Shown here: in pieces, positions 1 to 8,582 of the stretch | Numbering within the stretch: position 1 is the first letter of the stretch | How the letters are laid out: the number at the start of each line of letters is the position of its first letter | NCBI GenBank assembly: GCA_012270995.1 | Contig: JAAXHG010000046.1 | Coordinates: 1 to 45,341 of the forward strand | Direction of reading: 5' to 3' | From: Vicinamibacteraceae bacterium | GTDB taxonomy: Bacteria > Acidobacteriota > Thermoanaerobaculia > Multivoradales > Multivoraceae | DNA length: 45,341 nucleotides | Translations under genes and position numbers: made by a program | Notes under the pieces: generated by a model | The model's input: the letters and a program-made list of their open reading frames with translations, nothing else | Database searches by the model: none | Told to the model about the DNA's origin: nothing

Positions 1-48
1 CGGTACAGCAGCCCGCCACCGCCGCCAGCCGCACCGGCGTACCCTTAG
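1..48 (+). CDS. C-terminal tail of a protein truncated by the window edge
   Basis: Frame 1 is open from the first base to a TAG at 46-48 and encodes a 15-residue Pro/Ala-rich tail ending in Ala-Tyr-Pro. A hairpin starts at the base right after this stop, as expected at a gene end, and the next gene is convergent. Fifteen codons are too few to name a family, so this could be chance open frame. The hairpin placement is the main support. Confidence 0.3.
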   Translation, partial: RYSSPPPPPAAPAYP

Positions 49-80
49 GCGGCAGACTCCGCTAGCGCTCCGTCTGCCGC
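49..80. terminator. Candidate bidirectional stem-loop terminator
   Basis: A perfect 9-bp inverted repeat (GCGGCAGAC at 49-57, GTCTGCCGC at 72-80) encloses a 14-nt loop containing the 8-nt palindrome CGCTAGCG. It lies between the end of a plus-strand frame at 48 and the end of the minus-strand MFS gene at 167. No T-tract follows on either strand, so it is not a textbook intrinsic terminator. It could be a Rho-associated or mRNA-stabilising stem. Confidence 0.42.
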
Positions 81-166
81 TCCAGAACCCTCCCCGAACC
101 GAACCAGATCACTTCCAAACCACGGTCCCGTTCAGGCTCATCTCAGGATTGGATTACGCTTCCCTG

Positions 167-1360
167 TTACCGGCGGACGTATCCCCTCCCCGCCGCCCAC
201 AGCGAAACGCAGCCAAGCCAGGAAATCCCCGTACTCAGCGCGTAGGCGTTCCGATAGCCGCCGGCAAAGTCGTGAGCCCAACCGAGCAGCAACGGTCCCA
301 ACGCCACGCCCACCGATGCGCACAGGGTGCTGACCGAGTAGATGCGCGCGAAGCTCCTGGTGCCGAACGCCTCGGCAAGCAGCAGCGGCTGCATCATGAG
401 GAAACTGCCGATCGTGAGTCCGAACGCTCCCGAGGCGGTCAGCAGGCCCGCCACGGTCGTGCTCGAGCCCAACACGAAGAGGGTCGCCCCCTGGAGAGCG
501 AGCGTCGCCAGCGCGAAGGCGCGATAGGGGAGTCTCTCGAGCAGCGCGCCCGAGGCCAGGCGTCCCACGACGCTGGCAGCGGCCAGCACCGCGACAGCCC
601 TCCCTGCCACGGCCGGCTCGTAGGCACTGACCAGCTTGAACTGGTGCGCGATGCCGCCGACCTGCGCCATCAGGCCGAAGAAGAAAGTCACGGCGATACC
701 AGCGAAGTAGCGGGAACGAAACGCCTCGCGCGCCCCGACGCCTGGATCCTCCCCGCCGTCGAACTCGCCGGCCAGGTCCGTCTCCCCCCTCGGCCGGGGC
801 AGCAACCGCCACAGCGCCAGCGGCAGAATGCCCAGAACGTACGCTGCGGCCATCAACTCCGTCCCGCGGCTCAGGCCATGCTCGGCGACCGCCCAGGCCG
901 CGAACGGCGCGACCACGATGCCGCCCGCCGAGAGGCCGGTGAACACGATCGAGAGCGCAAAAGCCCGGCGCCGCGCGAACCACCTCGTGATCAGGGTGCT
1001 CGCGGTCAGCATGTTCGTGGCCGAGAAGCCGATACCGAACACGACGAACACCACGTAGACCTCAAGAACCGTCTCTACGCGGCCGATCGCGACCAGGGAC
1101 ACCGCACAGATGGCGACGCCGGCGGCGACGGACCAGCGGGCGTCGATCCGCTCGATCAGGCTGGCGACGGCGAGACCGACGAAGCCGCTTGTGGCAAAGA
1201 ACACCGTCGACGCGAACGACGCGGAGAACACCGAGAAGCCGCGCTCCCGGGTCAGTGCCTCGAGCAGCACGGACTGGTTGTAGAAGCCCAGCCCCGACGA
1301 GAACATCATCATGGCAAACAGCGCACCGACGATCTGCCAGCGGGTCGAGATGCGCAGCAT
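167..1360 (-). CDS. Major facilitator superfamily (MFS) transporter
   Basis: The product is 397 aa and rich in hydrophobic segments, consistent with a 12-helix MFS permease. The loop between helices 2 and 3 carries an acidic/Arg motif (IERIDARW), and a basic RWFARRRAFAL stretch follows helix 4, as in monocarboxylate/oxalate-type MFS carriers. The ATG at 1360 overlaps the TGA of the upstream permease by one base (TGATG), so the start is set by translational coupling. A longer open frame upstream is only the overlap with that permease. It is the last gene of a minus-strand run of four. Substrate is unknown; an organic anion is a guess from the subfamily look. MFS family is secure, role is not. 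Confidence 0.88.
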   Translation of the reverse strand: MLRISTRWQIVGALFAMMMFSSGLGFYNQSVLLEALTRERGFSVFSASFASTVFFATSGFVGLAVASLIERIDARWSVAAGVAICAVSLVAIGRVETVLEVYVVFVVFGIGFSATNMLTASTLITRWFARRRAFALSIVFTGLSAGGIVVAPFAAWAVAEHGLSRGTELMAAAYVLGILPLALWRLLPRPRGETDLAGEFDGGEDPGVGAREAFRSRYFAGIAVTFFFGLMAQVGGIAHQFKLVSAYEPAVAGRAVAVLAAASVVGRLASGALLERLPYRAFALATLALQGATLFVLGSSTTVAGLLTASGAFGLTIGSFLMMQPLLLAEAFGTRSFARIYSVSTLCASVGVALGPLLLGWAHDFAGGYRNAYALSTGISWLGCVSLWAAGRGYVRR

Positions 1361-3927
1361 CACGACGCCTCCCGCAGCGAGTCGATGGGCGGCCTCCGCA
1401 AGGCGCGAGTGCTCGCCAGGATGCCGGTGCCGAGCGACAGCAGCCCTCCCGCGACCAGGGCGCCGAGCACCGCCCACGGCCGGAACGACCATTCGAGTTC
1501 CAGCTCTCGCACAACGAGCCACCAGGCCGCGGCCGTACCAAGGAACGCGGCCACGACCGAGGCGGAAAGACCGATCAGCGCGTACTCGGCCGCGAAGGCG
1601 CGCAGGACATCGAGACGAGTCGAGCCGATCGTCTTGAGCAGCGCCACCTCCCTGCCGCGGCGCGACGAGCCCGCGGCGACCGCCCCGGCCAGCGTCAGCA
1701 GGGCCGCCGCCACCGTGAAGCTGCCGAGAACCCGCACGCCGAGCTGGAGGTTCGAGATCAGGTCGACGACCTTCTGCAACAGCTCGCGGATCCGCAACAC
1801 CGCGACACCCGGGTGCGCTCGAACCACCTGATCCTGGATCTCCTGTTCCCTTTCCCCTGGCAGCCGCGCCGCCGCGATCCTGGTCTGGGGCGCCCCGTCG
1901 AGCACACCCGGCTCGACCACCAGGAAGAAGTTGATCCCGAAGCCCTCCCAGTCCACCCGGCGCAGACTGGTGACGGTGATGTCGAGTTCCCGCCCGCCAA
2001 CATCCAGAGCGATCACGGAGCCGACACCGACGCCGATCGTCTCCGCGAACTCCTCTTCGACGCTGACTTCGGCAACCGCCGGATCGAACCACGGCGCCCG
2101 GTTCGAGACGGGCCCCGGCGCGTCGACGAACACGTTGTCCGCCGGCAGCTCATCCAGATACGTCAGCCGCAACTGCCTCGTCAGGGCCCAGCGGTTGCTG
2201 TCGTCGATGCGTCCTTCGACGGGTTCACCGTCGATCGTGCGGATCCGGGCCATCACGACTGGAGCGGTCTGCACTCCGACGGCGCCTTCCCGGACGAGCA
2301 GCGAGTTGAGCCTGCTCCATTCTTCGGACGAGACGCCCAGAAGAAAGACGCTCGGCGCGTCCGAAGGCAGCTCGGACTCGAGTTGGTCACGAAGGTGGCC
2401 CTGAACCACGACCATCGACAGAAGCACCATGAGTCCGAGTCCCAGTGCCACCGTCGCCGGCAGGGTTCCCGACTCGGGTCGCGCGAGCGCCGAGATGCCG
2501 TGCCGGAGCCAGTACGCACGGCACAACGGCGCCAATCGCCGGGCGACGCCGCGCACCCCGAGAGCGGCTAGACAGAGACCGGCGACCCCGGCCGCCAGAC
2601 CGCCCAGAAACTGCAGCGCCAGCCACAGGGAACCGGCCTGCAGAGCGGCCGAACCGGCCACTCCGGCGGCGACGGCGGCCAGCGAGATCGCGGAAGCCGC
2701 CCGCGAGCCGGGCAGCGGCTCCGCCGTCCGGCGAAACACGCGGGCCGGCGGCGCCCGCAGGACGACCAGGAGCGCCGGCGCCGAGAAGGCCGTGGACACG
2801 AAGGCGCCGAGCAGGATGCCGCGTGCGAACGCCAGCGGCTGCCAGATCGAGATCGCCTCCGCGGGCAGCGTGCCGCCAAGGATCGCCGGCACGAGCAGGA
2901 TCGACAGCAAACCCAGGACGCCGCCGACGACACCCGCTCCGCAACCCAGAAGCACCGCCTGAACCAGGTAGGCGCGCATCAGGTCCCGCGGCCGGGCCCC
3001 GAGACACTTGAGGATCGCCAGCGCATCCAGACGCTGCAGCAACCAGGCGCGAACACCCTGCGCCACACCGACGCCGCCTACCAGGAGCGACAGCAACGCG
3101 ACCAGCCCGAGGTAGCGCTCCATTCGCTCCAGGTCGCGGCGAACGCCGGGTTGAGCGTCCACGTACGTCTCGACCCGCACACCCGGATCGCTCTCGAGGG
3201 CGTTCCGGATCGTCTCCGCCTGGCTCTCCAGCTCGGCCGGCGAACTCTGGTCCGGCAACCGAACCAGCGCCCGGTAGCCGCCGAAGCCGGCGAACGGGAG
3301 CACCCCGGCCGCCTCCTGCCCCGCGAGGCTCACGATGACCCGCGGGCCGACGGAGAGGCCCACCGGAAGGCGATCGGGCTCACCGACCAGCGCACCCGCG
3401 ATGCGCAACGTCCGTCGACCCAGCCGCAGTTCGTCGCCCACCTCGAGTCCAAGCCGCGAGAGCGCCTCGGGGGCGACGAGCGCGGAATGGTCGCCCAGGA
3501 CCTCGGCCGGCGTCCGGCCCGCGGGCAAGGGCGGCTCCACGGTCAGCTCGCCGTAGAACGGATAACCGCCGGAGACGGCCTTCAACTCGACGAACAGGCT
3601 CGACGCGCCCTCCTCGCTTCGGGGTCTCGGCACTGCTCGACCGGCCATGGCCGCCAGCTCCCGGACCTCCGCGCGCGCCGCTCCCGGAAGCTGGTCGATC
3701 GCGTCCAATGCCCGCTGCGGCAGCGGCACGCGCGAACGCACGGCAAGGTCGGCGGCCAGAAGCTTCTTCGCCTCGCCGCGGATCGCTCCGTCCACGCTGG
3801 AAGCCAGCCCGGCCACCGACACGACGGCGCCGACACCGACCGACAGGCAGACGAGCCACACCCATACCCGGCCCAAGGAGCCGCGGAAATCCCACAGGGA
3901 GTAGCGAAGCGCCGTTCCCGGACCCAC
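1360..3927 (-). CDS. FtsX/MacB-type ABC transporter permease (YbbP-like)
   Basis: The protein is 855 aa, the usual size of double-FtsX permeases of the YbbP type. There is a membrane segment near residues 20-40, a large extracytoplasmic region, a cluster of helices at about 270-520, a second soluble region, and a final set of three helices ending in an RALRRPPIDSLREAS tail typical of this family. Start is GTG at 3927, three bases after the stop of the ATPase it must pair with. YbbAP-like exporters use ATP to move lipids or lipoproteins in the inner membrane or to drive periplasmic complexes; the cargo here is not evident. The order ATPase then permease supports one functional exporter. No E. 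coli-style tesA lies beside it. Confidence 0.9.
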   Translation of the reverse strand: MGPGTALRYSLWDFRGSLGRVWVWLVCLSVGVGAVVSVAGLASSVDGAIRGEAKKLLAADLAVRSRVPLPQRALDAIDQLPGAARAEVRELAAMAGRAVPRPRSEEGASSLFVELKAVSGGYPFYGELTVEPPLPAGRTPAEVLGDHSALVAPEALSRLGLEVGDELRLGRRTLRIAGALVGEPDRLPVGLSVGPRVIVSLAGQEAAGVLPFAGFGGYRALVRLPDQSSPAELESQAETIRNALESDPGVRVETYVDAQPGVRRDLERMERYLGLVALLSLLVGGVGVAQGVRAWLLQRLDALAILKCLGARPRDLMRAYLVQAVLLGCGAGVVGGVLGLLSILLVPAILGGTLPAEAISIWQPLAFARGILLGAFVSTAFSAPALLVVLRAPPARVFRRTAEPLPGSRAASAISLAAVAAGVAGSAALQAGSLWLALQFLGGLAAGVAGLCLAALGVRGVARRLAPLCRAYWLRHGISALARPESGTLPATVALGLGLMVLLSMVVVQGHLRDQLESELPSDAPSVFLLGVSSEEWSRLNSLLVREGAVGVQTAPVVMARIRTIDGEPVEGRIDDSNRWALTRQLRLTYLDELPADNVFVDAPGPVSNRAPWFDPAVAEVSVEEEFAETIGVGVGSVIALDVGGRELDITVTSLRRVDWEGFGINFFLVVEPGVLDGAPQTRIAAARLPGEREQEIQDQVVRAHPGVAVLRIRELLQKVVDLISNLQLGVRVLGSFTVAAALLTLAGAVAAGSSRRGREVALLKTIGSTRLDVLRAFAAEYALIGLSASVVAAFLGTAAAWWLVVRELELEWSFRPWAVLGALVAGGLLSLGTGILASTRALRRPPIDSLREAS

Positions 3928-3930
3928 GAT

Positions 3931-4713
3931 TCAGCCGCCGGCCACAACGCGGCCGTCCACCATGACGAGTTCGCGGTCGGCGCGAGCCGCCACCGCCGGA
4001 TCGTGGGTCACGAGCACGAGGGTCGAACCGAAGCGATCCCTGAGCGCCATCATCACGTCGAGCACGGCGGCTCCTGTCGCCGAGTCGAGATTGCCGGTCG
4101 GCTCGTCGCCCAGCAGGATCGCCGGTTCGGCCGCGAAGGCCCGGGCCAGCGCCACGCGCTGCTGCTCACCGCCAGAGAGCTGCGACGGGTAGTGGTGACC
4201 TCGCTCCGCGAGGCCGACGTCCGCGAGCAGGGCCTCCGCGCGCTCCCTCGAACGCCGGCGTCCGAGCAGGTCCAGCGGGAACTGGACGTTCTCCCGCGCG
4301 GTCAGGTTGCCGAGCAACTGAAAGGCCTGGAAGACGAACCCGATCTTCTCGCGCCGCAAGAGCGCCAGTTCGTCCTCGCTCAGACCCTCGATCGCCCGGC
4401 CATCGATCAGGACACTGCCCCCCGTCGGGCGATCGAGCCCGGCGAGCAACGCCAGGAGCGTCGACTTGCCCGCTCCCGAAGGGCCGCGGATGGAGACGCA
4501 CTCGCCGGCCGCCACCTCCAGATCGATGTCGTCCACGACGACCAGGGTGCGCTCGCCGGAGCGCAACTCGCGACGCAGTTTCCGGGTCTCGATCCGCGGA
4601 GGGGTTCGAGACGGCGCGACGGCGGCAGACGGAGCGCTTCGGTCCCCGCTCAGAAGATCCCCATCATCGCGCGCCACTGTTCCAGGCTGCTCGGTCGGAG
4701 GTAGGCGTTCCAC
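3931..4713 (-). CDS. ABC transporter ATP-binding protein (LolD/YbbA-like)
   Basis: All ABC ATPase motifs are present: Walker A GPSGAGKST (residues 77-85 from the GTG at 4713), Q-loop (VFQAFQL), signature LSGGEQQR, Walker B LLGDEP and H-loop THD. This is the LolD/MacB/YbbA class that energises FtsX-type permeases, and such a permease follows after 3 nt. The ABC domain starts only at about residue 41. The preceding 40 residues are low-complexity and overlap the end of the upstream hydrolase gene. In-frame starts are GTG at 4713 or GTG at 4677 and no ATG precedes the domain, so the start is uncertain. Confidence 0.92.
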   Translation of the reverse strand: MERLPPTEQPGTVARDDGDLLSGDRSAPSAAVAPSRTPPRIETRKLRRELRSGERTLVVVDDIDLEVAAGECVSIRGPSGAGKSTLLALLAGLDRPTGGSVLIDGRAIEGLSEDELALLRREKIGFVFQAFQLLGNLTARENVQFPLDLLGRRRSRERAEALLADVGLAERGHHYPSQLSGGEQQRVALARAFAAEPAILLGDEPTGNLDSATGAAVLDVMMALRDRFGSTLVLVTHDPAVAARADRELVMVDGRVVAGG

Positions 4714-5378
4714 TGCAGTTCACGGCCGATCGTCGAGAAGGACTCCGGACCGTAGTCGTGTCCCGGGTAGATGCCCACTTCCGGCGGCAGCGACTTCAAA
4801 CGCTCCAGGGATCGAAACATGGCGTCGACGTCGCTGTGCGGGAGGTCGACCCGACCGATGCCCTGCACGAACAGCGTGTCGGCGGTCAGCATGTGGTCGC
4901 CGGCGCGGAAACAGCAGCTTCCCGGAGAATGACCGGGCGTGTGCAGCACTTCGACCCGCAGGTCGCCGAGTTCGAGGATGTCGCCGTCGCGAAACACCTC
5001 GACCCTGTCGGGGGGGCAGCCCGCGATCTCGGCGCCCCGTTCGGCCTCGGCTTCATGAATCAGCATGGGCAGATCGAACTCGGCGCGGAGTTCGCGCACT
5101 CCGGGAACGTGCTGGCCCATGATGTCCCCGCCGATGTGATCCTGGTGAAAGTGCGTCGCCAGTACGCCGACGACTTCGTAACCCTGCTCCCGGGCGATCT
5201 TCATGACGCCGTTCGGCTCCCAGGCGGGATCGACGACCCAGGCCTTGCCGGTGGCGGAGTCCGCGAGCACGTAGACGAAGTTGGCCATCGGGCCGGCCTG
5301 GATCTGGACCAGGCGCGGTGCGGCGACTCCCGTCGGTTCGGCGGCGCCGGCGGCGGCAAGCGGTGGAGAATCGGTCAT
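4650..5378 (-). CDS. Metallo-beta-lactamase-fold hydrolase (glyoxalase II-like)
   Basis: A 242-aa MBL-fold protein with metal-ligand motif THFHQDH (H76, H78, D80, H81), a downstream TPGHSPGS motif supplying the next His, the Asp of TADTLF and a final GHDYG His. This layout matches the glyoxalase II and persulfide dioxygenase branch, which hydrolyses glutathione thioesters or oxidises glutathione persulfide. The C-terminal substrate-binding part is shorter than in true glyoxalase II, so the substrate is open. Its ATG is at 5378, 49 nt from the divergent SDR gene. Its 3' end overlaps the ABC ATPase frame by up to 64 nt, suggesting one transcript. Confidence 0.88.
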   Translation of the reverse strand: MTDSPPLAAAGAAEPTGVAAPRLVQIQAGPMANFVYVLADSATGKAWVVDPAWEPNGVMKIAREQGYEVVGVLATHFHQDHIGGDIMGQHVPGVRELRAEFDLPMLIHEAEAERGAEIAGCPPDRVEVFRDGDILELGDLRVEVLHTPGHSPGSCCFRAGDHMLTADTLFVQGIGRVDLPHSDVDAMFRSLERLKSLPPEVGIYPGHDYGPESFSTIGRELQWNAYLRPSSLEQWRAMMGIF

Positions 5379-5427
5379 TGTCAGCGGAATCTACCCCGGC
5401 GCGCCGGCGCTTGTTAGCCTCGTTTCC

Positions 5428-6192
5428 ATGGACCACACTGCCCGACCCACGCTCGACCTCGAGGGCCGCACCGCGCTCGTCACCGGCGGCAGCCGCGGGC
5501 TGGGTCGAGAGATGTCGCTCGCCTTCGCGGCCGCCGGCGCCGATGTCGTCGTCACCAGCAGGAAGATCGAGTCCTGCCTGGAAGTCGTGGCGGAAATCGA
5601 GGCAATGGGCCGGCAGGGACTCGCCCATGCCTGCCATGTCGGTCACTGGGATCAGGTCGATGGCCTGATCGATGCGGCGTATCAGCATTTCGGCAAGGTC
5701 GATGTGCTCGTCAACAATGCCGGCATGTCGCCGCTCTACCCCAGTCTGGCCGAGGTGAGCGAGGTCCTCTTCGACAAGGTGATCGGAGTCAACCTGAAGG
5801 GACCGTTCCGGCTGGCGGCGGTGATCGGCCAGCGCATGGCGGACGCCGACGGCGGCAGCATCATCAACGTCACCAGCACCGCGGCCATCCACCCCAGCGC
5901 CAACGCGGAGCCCTACGGCGCGGCAAAGGCCGGCCTGAACTCGCTGACCGAGTCGCTGGCCCACGCCTACGGCCCCAAGGTGCGCGTCAACGCGATCATG
6001 CCCGGACCCTTTCTGACCGACATCTCGAAGGCCTGGGACCTGGAAGCGTTCAACCGGCGGGCACAGGCCTCGATCGCTCTTCGCCGGGGTGGCGAGCCGG
6101 ACGAGATCGTCGGCGCCGCCCTCTATCTGGCATCCGACGCCTCCAGCTACACGACCGGGGCCGTGCTGCGCATCGACGGCGGCAGCCGGTGA
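5428..6192 (+). CDS. Short-chain dehydrogenase/reductase (SDR)
   Basis: The product is 254 aa, the classical SDR size. It has the cofactor motif TGGSRGLG (residues 19-26), NNAG at 96-99, catalytic Ser150 and the Y163-x3-K167 pair, followed by the PGPF substrate-loop motif. Such enzymes oxidise or reduce a hydroxyl/keto group with NAD(P)(H). Many FabG-like and gluconate-type enzymes share these features, so the substrate is not readable. The ATG at 5428 begins the N-terminal consensus; the in-frame extension upstream covers the divergent gene's start and is not used. Its TGA overlaps the GTG of the next gene by 4 nt (GTGA), so the two are probably coupled. Confidence 0.92.
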   Translation: MDHTARPTLDLEGRTALVTGGSRGLGREMSLAFAAAGADVVVTSRKIESCLEVVAEIEAMGRQGLAHACHVGHWDQVDGLIDAAYQHFGKVDVLVNNAGMSPLYPSLAEVSEVLFDKVIGVNLKGPFRLAAVIGQRMADADGGSIINVTSTAAIHPSANAEPYGAAKAGLNSLTESLAHAYGPKVRVNAIMPGPFLTDISKAWDLEAFNRRAQASIALRRGGEPDEIVGAALYLASDASSYTTGAVLRIDGGSR

Positions 6193-8555
6193 CCCGAGTC
6201 CCGCGGCCCCGCCGCGGCGCCGCCCCGGATACCTTCCAGCCAAGAAGACTGACAGGACATTGCCGCAACTGGAGCGCCGTGACCGCAACCGCCTGCGGCG
6301 TGTGCGCCTTGGTCGTGCTGGCCTGCGGGGGCGGAACGGCGGAACACTTCCATACCGACCTGACCCAGGCGCTAGACCTCGCCGAAGTGACGGCCGAGTC
6401 GTCCGAAGTGGCACCCGGCAACTACGAACAGCGGCGGCAACTCCGCGAAGGATGGTCCGCTCCAGCCGAGGACGAGGGCGGTAGCTTCGCGACGGGAGAA
6501 GGCACCCGGTCCACCCTGAACTGGCGACTGTCCTGGTCCCGCCCGCTTGAACTGGTGCTCACGGGCCGACCGATGGTGTCTTCCGGAACCGAGCCGCCAA
6601 CGGTCCGTGTGTCCTGGAACCGGCAGTCGCTCGGGCAACTGGACCTGGCTTCCTCCGACGACATGGAGGAGTACCGCCTGCGTGTGCCCGTCGCGGTACA
6701 GCGGCCGGGGGACAATGACGTTCTGCTGGAGTACTCTTCGCCGGCCGGAGGCGCTCCGCCGCGAGTCGCGTGGAGCCTCATCCGCATCGAGGGCGCCGGC
6801 GCCGGTGCAAGACCCTCCGCGGCCGCCGACGGAACGCTCCATCTGCCCTTTCGCACGGCACTCGACTACTACGTCCTGCTACCCGAAGGCGGAGTCCTCG
6901 AACTCGAGAACCTGGGCCTTTACGGCCCTCAGGGCGCGTGGCGCGGCGCCGAACCGTCCCCCCAGCTCGTAGCGGCCGTCCACCGCTACCCCACCGGATC
7001 GGCGGCGGCCACGACGACGCTCACCCGCGGCCGCGGTGAACTGCAACTCCCGGCGCACGAGAGTCCCCTGCGCATCCGCATCGAAGCGCTCGCCGGCGCG
7101 CGCCTGCCGGAGGCGGAGGCGGGCTTCCGATTCTCGGCCGTCCTGAGCAGTCCGACGCCGCTCTGGCCGCACGCTGAAGCGCCGCTCGCCAAGGTCGCCG
7201 AACCGGCAGAGGCACGACCCGCTGACGCGGACGAAGACCTCGCCGGCGCGTCGGACCCGTCCGACGCGCGCCCGCCACACGTCCTGGTCTTTCTTGTCGA
7301 CACCCTCCGGGCCGACCACCTGGGCTGCTACGGCTACGATCGTCCGACCTCGCCGAACATCGACCGGTTCGCCGACGACGCCATCCTCTTCGAGCACGCC
7401 GTTGCCCAGTCGTCGTGGACGCGCCCGGCCACCGCGAGCATCCTCACCGGGCTGTATCCACACAGGCACGGCGCACGCACGCGGAACCAGGAACTCGGCG
7501 CCGAGGTTCCCTACCTGCCCGAGATCCTCAGTTCGCTCGGCTACCGCGCGCTCGGCGTGTCGACCAACGGAAACGCCGGCATCGACTTCGGATTCCGCCG
7601 CGGCTTCAATCACTTCATGCAGATGCGGGAGCGGGCCTCGCGGCCAGGCATTCACGTTCCGGTCTGGAGGGCGGTCGACGAGACCCTGGAATGGCTGGAA
7701 CGGATCGGCCCCAAAGACTCCTTCTTCGTCTTCCTGCACGTAACCGATCCGCACGAGCCCTACCTCCCGCCCGAGGACCACAGACAGCGTTTCGCGCCCG
7801 ACGCGGCGGCCGGTCCCGGTCTACTCCGACAGAACCAGCCCGCCAGCGCCAGTCACTCGACGAGCGACCTGAAGGACCTCTACGACGGCGAGATCGCCTT
7901 CGTAGACGAGCACTTCGGTCGGATGATCGAGGAACTCGATCGGCGCGGGTTCCTCGAGGACACCCTGGTCGTCTTCGTGTCGGATCACGGCGAGGAGTTC
8001 CTGGACCACGGCCGCCACGGTCACGGAGCAACGCTCTACCAGGAGCAGATCCATGTGCCCCTCATCCTCCGCCTGCCTCGCACGTTGAGACGGGACGCGG
8101 ACCGGCCCGAGGTCGAGGCGCAGGTGCGCCAGATCGACATCGTCCCGACCATCCTCGACGCGATCGGGGTTCACGGGATGATCGAGACCGACGGTCGGTC
8201 TTTGCTGCCTCTCATCCGCTCCGGCAACGACCCGCGTCCACCCGCCGTCGCCATGGCCGAACTCCGCGTCGACCGGCTGGCGATGGACGCGTTGCTGCTG
8301 GACGGAGCCGACCGTCGTCACAAGTTGATCGACTACCACAGCACTCCTTCCGGGACGGCGCGACAACTGTTCGACGCCAGCCGCGATCGTTCCGAGTTGC
8401 ACGACCTGAGACAGGAGGAGTCCCTCTGGGCGGGCTATCTGGCGGCCGTCGGCAAACTCCAGCGCCGGGGCGCGGGGCCGCTCACGGCGGGCATCGAGCC
8501 CGCGATACCGCCCGAGCAGCGCGAGGCGCTGAAGGCGCTCGGCTACCTTGACTAG
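6189..8555 (+). CDS. Sulfatase-fold lipoprotein with Thr in place of the FGly cysteine
   Basis: The C-terminal half is an alkaline phosphatase/sulfatase-fold enzyme: metal-binding VDTLRADHLGCYGY, a central loop reading SSWTRPATASILTG, and the later SDHGEEF and HGHG metal motifs. Where FGly sulfatases have Cys in CxPxR this protein has Thr (codon at 7419-7421) and lacks the matching Arg, as in the SWTxP subgroup that resembles Thr-nucleophile phosphotransferases. The first ~280 residues look like a beta-rich accessory region. A lipobox-like LVVLAC near the N-terminus suggests outer-membrane or periplasmic anchoring. Start is GTG at 6189 (coupled to the SDR stop) or GTG at 6279 just before the hydrophobic signal; I favour coupling but both fit. 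Substrate unknown. Confidence 0.85.
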   Translation: MTRVPRPRRGAAPDTFQPRRLTGHCRNWSAVTATACGVCALVVLACGGGTAEHFHTDLTQALDLAEVTAESSEVAPGNYEQRRQLREGWSAPAEDEGGSFATGEGTRSTLNWRLSWSRPLELVLTGRPMVSSGTEPPTVRVSWNRQSLGQLDLASSDDMEEYRLRVPVAVQRPGDNDVLLEYSSPAGGAPPRVAWSLIRIEGAGAGARPSAAADGTLHLPFRTALDYYVLLPEGGVLELENLGLYGPQGAWRGAEPSPQLVAAVHRYPTGSAAATTTLTRGRGELQLPAHESPLRIRIEALAGARLPEAEAGFRFSAVLSSPTPLWPHAEAPLAKVAEPAEARPADADEDLAGASDPSDARPPHVLVFLVDTLRADHLGCYGYDRPTSPNIDRFADDAILFEHAVAQSSWTRPATASILTGLYPHRHGARTRNQELGAEVPYLPEILSSLGYRALGVSTNGNAGIDFGFRRGFNHFMQMRERASRPGIHVPVWRAVDETLEWLERIGPKDSFFVFLHVTDPHEPYLPPEDHRQRFAPDAAAGPGLLRQNQPASASHSTSDLKDLYDGEIAFVDEHFGRMIEELDRRGFLEDTLVVFVSDHGEEFLDHGRHGHGATLYQEQIHVPLILRLPRTLRRDADRPEVEAQVRQIDIVPTILDAIGVHGMIETDGRSLLPLIRSGNDPRPPAVAMAELRVDRLAMDALLLDGADRRHKLIDYHSTPSGTARQLFDASRDRSELHDLRQEESLWAGYLAAVGKLQRRGAGPLTAGIEPAIPPEQREALKALGYLD

Positions 8556-8582
8556 CAGTCGCCGGGCGCCGCCGTCGCTCCG

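Noticed and set aside
149..1831. Long plus-strand open frame of 560 codons opposite the MFS and permease genes
   Set aside because: Its translation is low-complexity Arg/Gln/His-rich with no domain, as expected for the antisense of a high-GC gene; the minus strand carries clear MFS and FtsX motifs.
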